From contig DEBI01000089.1 in the NCBI GenBank assembly GCA_002348465.1, positions 6,503 through 61,004 of the forward strand: a stretch of DNA of 54,502 nucleotides, read 5' to 3'. Each line of letters opens with the position of its first letter. Within the stretch, counting starts at the first letter, position 1. The notes below the pieces were generated by a model that was not told the DNA's origin, searched no databases, and saw only the letters and a program-made list of their open reading frames with translations. This document shows, piece after piece, positions 1 through 8,308 of the stretch. This DNA comes from Gemmatimonadales bacterium UBA2960. GTDB taxonomy: Bacteria > Gemmatimonadota > Gemmatimonadetes > Longimicrobiales > Gaopeijiaceae. A program made the translations under genes and the position numbers.

Positions 1-96
1 ATCAGGATCAGGATCCTGAGCAAGAGCTGAGGCGGTTAGGACGGCCGTGAGCGCCATGCTCGAGACTGACCGATAAATCCACTTCGAGGGTCTCAC
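1..96 (-). CDS. Exported protein, N-terminal fragment (cut by window edge)
   Basis: Only the first 32 codons are visible. On the minus strand, a GTG at 96 lies five bases after a GGAG ribosome-binding site and opens a frame with no stop to the window edge. The translation is a textbook signal peptide: arginine and lysine residues in the first nine positions, a hydrophobic stretch (ALTAVLTASALA), and a probable cleavage after Ala-Leu-Ala, followed by Gln and an Asp-Pro repeat. An internal ATG at 57 would remove the positive n-region, so GTG is preferred. The mature protein is unseen and its function cannot be given. It is divergent from pepP, with 93 bases between them that must hold both promoters. 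Confidence 0.6.
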   Translation of the reverse strand, partial: MRPSKWIYRSVSSMALTAVLTASALAQDPDPD

Positions 97-189
97 AGAA
101 GCTCCAGAGTTGATTCGGTGTACATCCGATTGATTTCAGGAATGTTTATAGATCAAGACAAGGTAAGCCGGTACCGCTAGGTTGCCGAT

Positions 190-1518
190 ATGTGCCCTGT
201 TACAGCGATCACCACTCCCCTCGACGAACTTCACCGACGCCGGTCCTCGGTTTTGGAGAGTCTAGGAGATGGGGTCATGGTCTTGCCCTCTGCACCGATT
301 CAATACGCATCGCGCGACAATCAACGCTCGTATGTGTCGGATCGTGAGCTTTTCTACCTGACGGGCCTCGTGGAGCCGGGTTGTGTTGCGGTACTGGTTG
401 GGGGGCTGACCCCGAGGGTCGAAATCTTTACTCGATCTCGCGATGAAAAGGCAGAACTGTGGACGGGTCCGCGATTAGGTCCGAATGGGGCACAGGTTCT
501 TTCCGGCGCTGATGAAGCCCATTGCATCGAGGAACTAAGAGCCAGATTACCCGCATTGTTGGAGGGTGCTGACCGTATTTATGCCCGTCTAGGAGGGGGT
601 GGGTTAGAGACCGACCTAGTACTCTCGGCACTTACAGAGGCGCGTGCTAAGGGGGCTCGCCATGGCTCAGGCCCTCGTGGAGTCATGGATCCTGGTGAAA
701 TTCTCGACGACCTAAGGTTGAAAAAGTCAGGGCACGAACTGGGGATCATCAGAAAGGCATGTGAGATCACCGTGACGGGTCACAGAGCTGCTGCTAGTGT
801 CATAGCAGGGGCGGAGGGCGAGTGGACAATAGAGGCGGAGCTCGAGAGAGCTTTCAGGGCTTCTGGCGCGAGTGGCCCTGGTTTTGATTCGATAGTAGGT
901 GGAGGTCAAAATGCGTGTGTACTCCATTATGTCGAGAACAACGCAGCGCTCAGTGCCGGTGAATTGGTATTGATCGACGCGGGAGCAGAGTATGGGTTGT
1001 ACCACGGAGATGTGACTCGGACATATCCAGTGAACGGTAGATTTTCTGACGAGCAGAGGGCGGTGTACCAAATAGTGGAGGAGGCTCGACTTACAGCAAT
1101 CTCATCGATCAAACCAGGAACGACCATAACGGATGTTCACGCCGCCGCTTCACGGGTCCTCGCTCAAGGCCTGCTTGATCTCGGAGTGCTGCATGGCGAC
1201 AAAGACTCAGTCATTGATGAGGGTAGTCATAGGGATTTCTTCCCCCATCAGACATCGCACTGGCTTGGACTGGACGTGCATGATCCAGGAGATTACAGAC
1301 GGGATGGCTTAGGGCGGGTCCTCGAGCCCGGTATGGTGTTTACCATCGAGCCTGGGCTCTATTTCCCTCCAGGTAATGGTGGTAACAAAGCCGATAGGTG
1401 GGCTGGGATAGGCGTACGTATCGAGGATGATGTTGTTGTCACTGACAAGGGTGTAGAGGTGCTAACTGGAGTTCTCCCGACCTCCGTAGACGAAGTCGAG
1501 GAGGCTGTAGGCAGGTGA
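190..1518 (+). CDS. pepP: Xaa-Pro aminopeptidase (peptidase family M24B)
   Basis: Metallo-aminopeptidase that removes the N-terminal residue before proline, expected in the cytosol. The 442 residues match the usual length of about 440. An AMP_N domain fills roughly residues 8-145, and the pita-bread catalytic domain follows from about 185. The five metal ligands can be placed from family motifs: D263 (IDAGAEYG), D274 (GDVTRTYP), H357 (HQTSHWLGLDVHD), E387 (FTIEPGLY) and E412 (GVRIEDD). The start is the ATG at 190; no strong ribosome-binding site is visible. Its stop overlaps the GTG of the next gene (GTGA), so the two are translationally coupled. No functional link between them is obvious. 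Confidence 0.93.
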   Translation: MCPVTAITTPLDELHRRRSSVLESLGDGVMVLPSAPIQYASRDNQRSYVSDRELFYLTGLVEPGCVAVLVGGLTPRVEIFTRSRDEKAELWTGPRLGPNGAQVLSGADEAHCIEELRARLPALLEGADRIYARLGGGGLETDLVLSALTEARAKGARHGSGPRGVMDPGEILDDLRLKKSGHELGIIRKACEITVTGHRAAASVIAGAEGEWTIEAELERAFRASGASGPGFDSIVGGGQNACVLHYVENNAALSAGELVLIDAGAEYGLYHGDVTRTYPVNGRFSDEQRAVYQIVEEARLTAISSIKPGTTITDVHAAASRVLAQGLLDLGVLHGDKDSVIDEGSHRDFFPHQTSHWLGLDVHDPGDYRRDGLGRVLEPGMVFTIEPGLYFPPGNGGNKADRWAGIGVRIEDDVVVTDKGVEVLTGVLPTSVDEVEEAVGR

Positions 1519-2357
1519 GCAAGTTGATCGACGCGCTCACGATACCGGGTCCGTTAGTCACGGTAGAACTTCGACCTCCACGTGTGGATTTGGATGGAGC
1601 AAGCACGGTTTCCGCATGGATCGATCTGCATCATACACTGTCTCGCCTTTCTCGCCAGGAACTCTTTGTTTTCCTTACTGACAACGCTGTTGGTGCCGCA
1701 GAAGAAGAGAATCTGGCACACGTGGGCGGCAATGTCGCTGACTCGGTTGAACTCTCTAGGATTGTGCCGATTCTGACCTGTAAACACTCTCTCGAATACT
1801 GTGAAACCTTTGCGCTGCGTGCGGCTTCGGATGGCTTTGAGTCCCTTACTGTCTTAGGGGGTGACATTTCGGTACCGCCGCCCCGGTGTGTGCCGCACGG
1901 AAGAGATCTACGCCAGCTGTTGACCGGGCGTGTCCCGTCATTGGATTTAGGGGGATGGGTGAATCCTCATCGTTCGGCAGTTGAGCAGGTCAATTTCTTG
2001 GAGGCCCCCGACGCGCACGCGCAGTATGCCCTCAGCCAGATTGTATCGCACCATTCCATCCACAACGTAGAGAGCTTTCTCGAAGAAGCCGATAGGGTAG
2101 GGTCGACCAAGCCAGTGGTTTTTGGTGTCTTCTTCTACCGGTCGGCTAACCCAAGAACCCTCTCCACTCTCGGATCGTTCTTTCCTGTTCCGTCCCATGA
2201 GGTCATGGGTGAATTTGAGAATGGAAACACAGCTGAAGAAATTTGCGCGAGAAGTATCCGTGAGCTTCGGGCGGTGGGTGCGGAGAAAATTTACGTGAGC
2301 AACCTCGGTGAGCGAGCTGCCGGTCGTACGTTGAAAAAGATCTTAGATCTCGTGTGA
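1515..2357 (+). CDS. Divergent methylenetetrahydrofolate reductase-like protein
   Basis: A 280-residue TIM-barrel protein that looks like the MTHFR (MetF) family, which reduces 5,10-methylene-THF to 5-methyl-THF with FAD. Family hallmarks are present in reduced form: VELRPPR near the N-terminus (the catalytic Glu of the EFFPPR motif), LGGD in mid-protein (flavin-binding Asp region), and a YALSQIV segment matching the family's Q-containing strand. The rest is divergent, so substrate and activity are uncertain; it may be an MTHFR-fold accessory protein rather than a true MetF. The GTG start overlaps the pepP stop by four bases. A second, more typical MTHFR domain sits in the next gene on the opposite strand. 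The two genes converge with a 14-base gap. Confidence 0.72.
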   Translation: MSKLIDALTIPGPLVTVELRPPRVDLDGASTVSAWIDLHHTLSRLSRQELFVFLTDNAVGAAEEENLAHVGGNVADSVELSRIVPILTCKHSLEYCETFALRAASDGFESLTVLGGDISVPPPRCVPHGRDLRQLLTGRVPSLDLGGWVNPHRSAVEQVNFLEAPDAHAQYALSQIVSHHSIHNVESFLEEADRVGSTKPVVFGVFFYRSANPRTLSTLGSFFPVPSHEVMGEFENGNTAEEICARSIRELRAVGAEKIYVSNLGERAAGRTLKKILDLV

Positions 2358-2371
2358 GCCATGTAAACGGT

Positions 2372-4270
2372 CTAGGCCGTTGCTAAAATGCCACTTTCCC
2401 TGAGCACCTTGAGTGCCACCTGAACTTTTCGATTTGGTGCAGTCAGGTGGAATCCTTGGACGAACCCTTGGGTCGCGTTGATCATCTCAAGTGCGATTGC
2501 TATTCCCTCTTCTAGTGCAGCGTCCGCTCCAGAAAGTTGTGCTCTTCTCATCCGGTCTACCAATTCAGTGGGGACGTGAACACCTGGAACTTCGTTTGCC
2601 AGAAACTCCGCATTGCGCAGAGTCGTAAGTGGCCATATTCCGGCAACGATTGGGATCTCTGGAGTCGTGGCGTCGAGAAATTGCTCTAGGGCTTCAGGGC
2701 TAAACACCGGTTGAGTTGTTGCAAAATCGGCGCCTGCCTCGATCTTGTATTCGAAGCGACTGCGTTCCCGTTCCTGGTCGACCGCTCCGTGATTTATCGC
2801 TACCCCTTGGACGAACTCTGTTGGTGCACCGATCGTGTTACCACCTGGGTCGATGCCTTGGTTGAGTCCTTGCACCACATTGGTCAGTCCGATCGAATCG
2901 ATGTCGAAGACCACGGTTGTGTCCGGATAGGGACCCATTACGGGAGGGTCCCCGGAAACCACGAGGACATTTCGGATTCCCGCGGCTGCTGCACCTAGCA
3001 AATCTGAAATCATGCCGAGCATGTTTTTATCTCGGCAGGTGTAGTGGACGATTGTCTCGATGCCGACCTCTCGCTCTACGATCAATGCTGCGGAAAGCGC
3101 TCCCATGCGGCTACGTGAGCGCGGACTTTCAACGATACTGACTGCGTCGACACCCGAAACTTTAAGCTCACGTGCGGGTGATGTGACTGCGGATGCGTCC
3201 CAGCTGTGCGGTGGGATTATCTCTACGGAAGCTACCTGTTCACCACGGGCAAGCTTCCGACCCCACGCCGATCGCCGATCGAGGGGGACCGGGTTTGTGA
3301 CAGAGTGAGAACTATTTGCGCTGTCTCTAATTGTTACTATGGGGTGTTTGGGCTGGAGTGCGGCCACCGAATCGCGCATCTGTCGCGTGTGGTCAGGTGT
3401 CGTGCCGCAGCACCCACCAACAAATCGAACCCCAACGTCGATCATACGGCGAGCGTACTGAGCCATATAGTCGGGGCTAGCCAGATAGATTTTTCGATCC
3501 CGGACGTTCCGTGGAAGTCCTGCGTTAGGTTGTGCGCTAAGGGGGAGTTGCGTGACTTCTGCCATATCCTCTAGGGCGTCCAACATGACGGCTGGCCCAA
3601 CGGAGCAATTTAGACCGATTACATCTGCACCGGAGTCCTCCATGGCCTGGGCCAAGTGAGCGGGCTCAGTTCCGAAAGATGTCTTGCCGTCCGGTCCAAC
3701 TGTCATTTGCGCGATCACTGGTAGTTCACAGGCAACTCGGATTGCCCGAAGTGCGCATTGCAACTCCGATATATCTGAGAAGGTCTCTAAGACGAAGCCG
3801 TCTACACCTCCTTCGAGAAGGCCATCAACCTGGCGAGCGAAATACGCTTCTGCTTCATCTAAAGAGGTAGGACCCCAGGGCTCGATTCGGATCCCGAGCG
3901 GACCTAGAGCGCCCGCTACTGCTACGGTGCTACCTGAGAAGTACTCAGGGCCGTTTCCTTTAGTTTGTTCTGATACTCCAGCCCTTGAGGACGCTTCCAC
4001 CGCGAGCTTAGCGGCCTGCTCATTGATCTCCTCAGTGCGATCTTCAAGACCAAACGAAGACAGCTTGACCGGATTCGCACCGAAGGTGTTGGTCTCTAAA
4101 ATCTCGGCTCCTGCATTGATGTATTCCTCGTGTATTCCTCTTACCAATTCCGGTCGACTCAAGTTGAGTTCGTCGTAACATACGTTTACGAAGACACCAC
4201 GACTGTAGAGTAGCGTGCCCATGGCTCCGTCGAATACGTGAACCCTGTTGTCTCGCACGAGTGATTTCAT
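2372..4270 (-). CDS. Bifunctional homocysteine S-methyltransferase / 5,10-methylenetetrahydrofolate reductase
   Basis: Fusion enzyme like Bacillus YitJ. The N-terminal half (about residues 1-320) is a zinc-dependent homocysteine methyltransferase: it opens with the DGAMGTLLY motif and carries the zinc cysteines C222 (GLNCSVGP) and C287/C288 (GGCCGTTPDH). The C-terminal half (about 335-632) is an MTHFR domain starting near VASVEIIPPHS, with DPPVMGPYPDT and FATTQPVFSPE as family landmarks. The frame is open to an ATG at 4312, but the ATG at 4270 forms an ATGA overlap with the metH stop and is preferred (632 residues). Coupled to metH, it can supply 5-methyl-THF. The methyltransferase half may also use another donor such as S-methylmethionine. 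Confidence 0.9.
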   Translation of the reverse strand: MKSLVRDNRVHVFDGAMGTLLYSRGVFVNVCYDELNLSRPELVRGIHEEYINAGAEILETNTFGANPVKLSSFGLEDRTEEINEQAAKLAVEASSRAGVSEQTKGNGPEYFSGSTVAVAGALGPLGIRIEPWGPTSLDEAEAYFARQVDGLLEGGVDGFVLETFSDISELQCALRAIRVACELPVIAQMTVGPDGKTSFGTEPAHLAQAMEDSGADVIGLNCSVGPAVMLDALEDMAEVTQLPLSAQPNAGLPRNVRDRKIYLASPDYMAQYARRMIDVGVRFVGGCCGTTPDHTRQMRDSVAALQPKHPIVTIRDSANSSHSVTNPVPLDRRSAWGRKLARGEQVASVEIIPPHSWDASAVTSPARELKVSGVDAVSIVESPRSRSRMGALSAALIVEREVGIETIVHYTCRDKNMLGMISDLLGAAAAGIRNVLVVSGDPPVMGPYPDTTVVFDIDSIGLTNVVQGLNQGIDPGGNTIGAPTEFVQGVAINHGAVDQERERSRFEYKIEAGADFATTQPVFSPEALEQFLDATTPEIPIVAGIWPLTTLRNAEFLANEVPGVHVPTELVDRMRRAQLSGADAALEEGIAIALEMINATQGFVQGFHLTAPNRKVQVALKVLRESGILATA

Positions 4271-7200
4271 GTGCCGTCCGCGGGCGTGTAGCCGAGGTTT
4301 GGGGCTAGCCATCGCTCAGCATCTCTCACGGTCCATTTTTTGCGACGGGCATAGTCCTCGACCTGATCACGGCCGAGTCGCCCCACACCGAAGTATCGGG
4401 CTTCAGGGTGTGCGAAGTACCAGCCACTGACGGAGGCGCCTGGCTCCATCGCATAGGTCTCAGTCAGTGTGACTCCTATCGACTCTTCAGCTCTGAGAAT
4501 GTCAAATAGAACACGCTTTTCCGAATGGTCGGGGCAGGCTGGATATCCCGGAGCAGGTCGGATACCTCTGTATGCCTCCGCTATCAGTGCTTCGTTATCC
4601 AAAGTCTCGTCCGCTGCATATCCCCAAAGCACTTGGCGAACGTGTTCGTGCACATACTCAGCAAGCGCCTCTGCGATACGGTCTGCGAGGGCCTTAGACA
4701 TGATTGCATGGTAGTCGTCATGCTCTGCTTTGAAGCGAGCTGACAGCTGGTCTACAAATCGGCCGGCAGTTACGGCGAAGCCACCTATCCAGTCTTGCTG
4801 ACTTCCCTCCGGTGCGACGAAGTCGGACAATGCAAGATTGGCTCGCCCATCTTTCCTGAACTGTTGACGCAGTGTCCGAAGCACGGCGATTGGCATAGAC
4901 TGGTTTTCAGAGCCTCTGTCTCGACCTGTGGCTACAGCGCCGGGTGAGAAGATATGGATGTCGTCACCTTGTGAGTGTGCCGGAAAGAGGCCGACGACCG
5001 CACGGGGTTCAAGAACACCGTCTTCATCCATCTGCGTCAGCAGCGTCATTGCTTCGTCGATAAGCGTTCTAGCCGTTTCTCCGACTAGTTCGTCTTCCAT
5101 AATCTCAGGGTAAGCACCGTGTAACTCCCACGTCTTGAAGAAGGGGGTCCAGTCGATATACGGACGTAGGTTGGCCACGGAGATATCGTCGAGCAGGTGG
5201 ATTCCAGGTGAGGCTGGAGTGGGCGGGGTGTATTTGGGCCATCCGCCATCGAAACCCCGCGTGCGCGCCTCCTCGATGGTCAGAAGAGCGGTTTTATGGA
5301 CTCGTCCGGCGCGTCTGTCTCGTAGTTCGGCGTACTCTCGCCGAGTTTCCTCCATGAACGCAGGGCTGCGTTCATGGTCGAGAAGAGTTGAGACAACGCC
5401 AACAGCTCTCGACGCATCTAGAACGTGCACGGTGGGACCCGAGTAGCACTCCTCTATTTTGACGGCCGTATGAGCACGGGACGTAGTAGCACCTCCGATA
5501 AGTAAAGGCACGGTGAAGCCGAGCCGTTCCATCTCAGTAGCTACGTTCACCATCTGGTTAAGCGAGGGAGTTATCAGCCCTGAAAGACCGACCATGTCGA
5601 CTTCGTGATTACGAGCTGCCTCCAGTATCTGCTCGGTAGGGATCATTACTCCGAGATCGACGATCTCGTATCCATTACACTGAAGCACCACCCCGACGAT
5701 GTTTTTCCCTATGTCATGCACGTCCCCCTTTACGGTGGCAAGTAGAATCTTCCCCTTACCCGATAGGTCACCCTGCTCTGCGTCTAAGTAGGGTACTAAG
5801 TGTGCTACCGCCTTCTTCATAACTCGAGCGCTCTTAACAACTTGAGGCAGGAACATACGACCAGATCCAAACCGATCTCCTACCACATTCATACCGTCCA
5901 TCAATGGACCCTCTATTACTTCGAGAGCCCGTGACAACTCTAGACGTGCTTCTTCGGCATCTTCCTCAATCCAGGCGTCGATTCCGTTAACTAGAGCATG
6001 AACTAGGCGGTCTCTGACAGGCTCGTTGCGCCACGATAGGTCTTCCTCCACTCGGAGCTGAGTGGTACCGGTTCGCTCGCTTGCGATGCGTGTCAGCGTT
6101 TCAGTAGCCTCTGCATCTCGGGCGAGAAGCACATCCTCTACCGGTATCAACAGTTCTTCGGGGATGTCGTCGTATACCGGAAGCGCTCCCGCGTTTACGA
6201 TACCCATGTCCAGACCGGCATCTATAGCGTGGTAGAGGAACGCAGCATGCATGGCCTCTCTCACTTCTGGACTGCCACGGAACGAGAAGGAAACGTTGCT
6301 TATACCTCCGCTCGTCAGGGCATTCGGGCATAACTCCTTTATCCGTCGCACCGCTTCGATGAACAAGACCCCATACTCGTTATGCTCTTCGATACCTGTC
6401 GCGACCGCAAAGACGTTTGGATCAAAGATGATGTCCTCAGGTAGAAATCCTTCTTCTTCGACTAGGATCCGGTATGCACGGGAGCAGATGTCAACCCGTC
6501 GACTGAGAGTGTCAGCTTGCCCCTGTTCGTCGAACGCCATTACAACGGCTGCTGCGCCGAAGCGTCGCACCTCTCTGGCACGCTGCCGGAATGCGTCTTC
6601 CCCGTCCTTCATCGAGATTGAGTTCACCACGCCCTTGCCCTGAAGGGTCTTGAGTCCCGCCTCTACTACTGCCCAATCTGATGAATCCACCATCACGGGA
6701 ATCCTCGATATCTCGGGCTCTGACGCGAGGAGGTTGAGATATCGAGTTATTGCCGTGACCGAGTCGAGAAGTCCCTCATCCATGTTTACGTCGAGGATCT
6801 GTGCGCCTCCCTTGACTTGCTGAAGTGCGATATCCACAGCCGTCTCGTAATCGTCCTCTAGAATTAAGCGCGCAAAGCGTCGGGAGCCGGTAACGTTCGT
6901 TCGCTCGCCGACGTTAACGAACAGCGAGTCGGGCCCAATACTCAGAGGTTCGAGACCCGAGAGCCTAGTTCGGGTCGGAAGATCCGGAAGACGCCGGGGT
7001 TCGACGTTCGCTACGCTGTCTGCAATTGCTCGGATATGTTCAGGGGTCGTTCCGCAGCATCCACCCACGATGTTGATGAATCCGGCTTCTGCGTACTCTC
7101 GGGTGACTGCAGCCATGTGCTCTGCGCTGTCGTCGTATTCCCCGAATTCATTCGGCAAACCCGCGTTCGGGTAACAGCTCACCGGGACGGCTGCTGCTTC

Positions 7201-8040
7201 GGAAAGCTCCTCGAGGAAGGGGCGGAGCTGATCGATCCCCAGTGCACAGTTCAGCCCGACGGAGAGCAATCCGCGTCGCCGACCCGGTCCTGGCTGCGCA
7301 CCGTGAGCGACGGAGTTATAAAACGCTTCGGGGGTCTGTCCGGAGAGGGTTCGACCGCTCTGATCTGTGATGGTACCGGAGACCATGACAGGTACGTCTT
7401 CATCGATCTCCTCCAGCACTGTAGAGATCGCATAGAGGGCGGCTTTCGCGTTGAGCGTATCGAACGCGGTCTCTACCAATAGAATGTCTGCCCCACCATC
7501 AAGTAGGCCTTTGGTCTGCTCGGAATAGGCCCTGACGAGCTCGTCGAACGTCACATTCCGTGCTCCTGGATCACCTACATCAGGGGATAGAGATGCGGTG
7601 CGATTCGTTGGGCCGAGTGCGCCTGCGACCCAGCAGATGCGATCAGGGTTCGCTTCTTCTACTGCATCTGCGGCCTCTCGAGCAAGGGAGGCTGCTTTAC
7701 GATTAAGCTCTTCGCTGATTTCCGAGAGTTCGTAGTCCTCCAGAGAAATTCGATTTGAATTGAAGGTGTTTGTTTCGATCAAGTCCGCGCCGGCAAGGAG
7801 AAATTCACTGTGAATCGACCGAATCAGGTCGGGACGACTGAGGCACAGAAGGTCATTCGCTCCCTCTAGGGATACTGAGTTGTTCTTGAAGCGCTCACCT
7901 CGGAAGTCCTGTTCCGAGAGGCCGTGGCGCTGGATCATGGTACCCATCGCTCCGTCCATAACTAGGATGCGCTCGCAGAGCGCGCGGTCGAGCGCGTCAA
8001 TCCGCTCACTCCGCGATCGTGGAGTTTTCGTGTGTTGCAA
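4267..8040 (-). CDS. metH: Cobalamin-dependent methionine synthase
   Basis: Transfers the methyl group of 5-methyl-THF to homocysteine through methylcobalamin. All four modules are present in order: the homocysteine-binding barrel (DGAMGTM, then zinc ligands in GLNCALG and GGCCGTTPEH), the pterin-binding barrel (NVGERTNVTGSRRF), the cap plus B12 domain (DVHDIGKNIVG, with the cobalt-ligating His) and the AdoMet reactivation domain (RPAPGYPACPDH). About 1257 residues, the normal length. The frame is open to a TTG at 8061, but the TTG at 8040 has a GGAGGA ribosome-binding site seven bases upstream and is preferred. It is followed by the fusion enzyme with an ATGA overlap. A strongly hairpinned leader precedes it. 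Confidence 0.96.
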   Translation of the reverse strand: MQHTKTPRSRSERIDALDRALCERILVMDGAMGTMIQRHGLSEQDFRGERFKNNSVSLEGANDLLCLSRPDLIRSIHSEFLLAGADLIETNTFNSNRISLEDYELSEISEELNRKAASLAREAADAVEEANPDRICWVAGALGPTNRTASLSPDVGDPGARNVTFDELVRAYSEQTKGLLDGGADILLVETAFDTLNAKAALYAISTVLEEIDEDVPVMVSGTITDQSGRTLSGQTPEAFYNSVAHGAQPGPGRRRGLLSVGLNCALGIDQLRPFLEELSEAAAVPVSCYPNAGLPNEFGEYDDSAEHMAAVTREYAEAGFINIVGGCCGTTPEHIRAIADSVANVEPRRLPDLPTRTRLSGLEPLSIGPDSLFVNVGERTNVTGSRRFARLILEDDYETAVDIALQQVKGGAQILDVNMDEGLLDSVTAITRYLNLLASEPEISRIPVMVDSSDWAVVEAGLKTLQGKGVVNSISMKDGEDAFRQRAREVRRFGAAAVVMAFDEQGQADTLSRRVDICSRAYRILVEEEGFLPEDIIFDPNVFAVATGIEEHNEYGVLFIEAVRRIKELCPNALTSGGISNVSFSFRGSPEVREAMHAAFLYHAIDAGLDMGIVNAGALPVYDDIPEELLIPVEDVLLARDAEATETLTRIASERTGTTQLRVEEDLSWRNEPVRDRLVHALVNGIDAWIEEDAEEARLELSRALEVIEGPLMDGMNVVGDRFGSGRMFLPQVVKSARVMKKAVAHLVPYLDAEQGDLSGKGKILLATVKGDVHDIGKNIVGVVLQCNGYEIVDLGVMIPTEQILEAARNHEVDMVGLSGLITPSLNQMVNVATEMERLGFTVPLLIGGATTSRAHTAVKIEECYSGPTVHVLDASRAVGVVSTLLDHERSPAFMEETRREYAELRDRRAGRVHKTALLTIEEARTRGFDGGWPKYTPPTPASPGIHLLDDISVANLRPYIDWTPFFKTWELHGAYPEIMEDELVGETARTLIDEAMTLLTQMDEDGVLEPRAVVGLFPAHSQGDDIHIFSPGAVATGRDRGSENQSMPIAVLRTLRQQFRKDGRANLALSDFVAPEGSQQDWIGGFAVTAGRFVDQLSARFKAEHDDYHAIMSKALADRIAEALAEYVHEHVRQVLWGYAADETLDNEALIAEAYRGIRPAPGYPACPDHSEKRVLFDILRAEESIGVTLTETYAMEPGASVSGWYFAHPEARYFGVGRLGRDQVEDYARRKKWTVRDAERWLAPNLGYTPADGT

Positions 8041-8266
8041 TGGAAGATCCTCCGACAACAAAAGCCCGCTCGCAGGGCACTGCGATGCAGGGCTTCAGCT
8101 TTTTAGCTTGTTCGCTGGTGGGACGCTTTCGTCTCACCGTGCGGGCCGCAATACGCTTCAAATCGCCCCTCAGTGTCCGATTAGAGTACATCCGTTTAAG
8201 CTCGAATTCAACGACTTGTTCTACCTTAGGTGCACGCGGGGTGCGATGTGTCGGCCGAAGATGCAC
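8006..8266 (-). CDS. Possible small basic protein in the metH leader
   Basis: An 86-codon frame from a GTG at 8266 that ends 35 bases inside metH in another frame. The first 60 residues are rich in Lys and Arg (for example LKRMYSNRTLRGDLKRIAAR and RTVRRKRPTSEQAKKLK) and use codons like the neighbouring genes, so real coding is possible. I do not recognise a family, there is only a weak, distant ribosome-binding site, and the last 30 codons coincide with the leader hairpins. It could be a genuine small protein, a leader peptide, or a chance frame over a structured RNA. Confidence 0.25.
   Translation of the reverse strand: MHLRPTHRTPRAPKVEQVVEFELKRMYSNRTLRGDLKRIAARTVRRKRPTSEQAKKLKPCIAVPCERAFVVGGSSIATHENSTIAE
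8041..8138 (-). promoter_or_regulatory. Structured leader of metH, attenuator-like
   Basis: Reading toward metH, three hairpins follow each other. The first, 8117-8138, has arms GGTG-A-GACG and CGTC-C-CACC around an AAAG tetraloop. The second is AGCT-AAAA-AGCT at 8097-8108. The third is the strongest: AAGCCC (8090-8095) pairs with GGGCTT (8062-8067), enclosing a second perfect stem TCGCAG/CTGCGA (8070-8085). It runs straight into TTTTGTTGT and then the GGAGGA ribosome-binding site of metH. This is the geometry of an intrinsic terminator or sequestering hairpin. I do not see the conserved cores of the cobalamin, SAM-I or SAH riboswitches. The hairpins are seen; regulation is inferred. Confidence 0.45.
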
Positions 8267-8308
8267 TTTTACTAGGATATCCGAAGACTCGCGTTTCGCT
8301 TGCTCCGC

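Noticed and set aside
8096..8300. Cobalamin, SAM-I or SAH riboswitch upstream of metH
   Set aside because: Hairpins are present, but the conserved aptamer sequences of these classes are not seen by eye.
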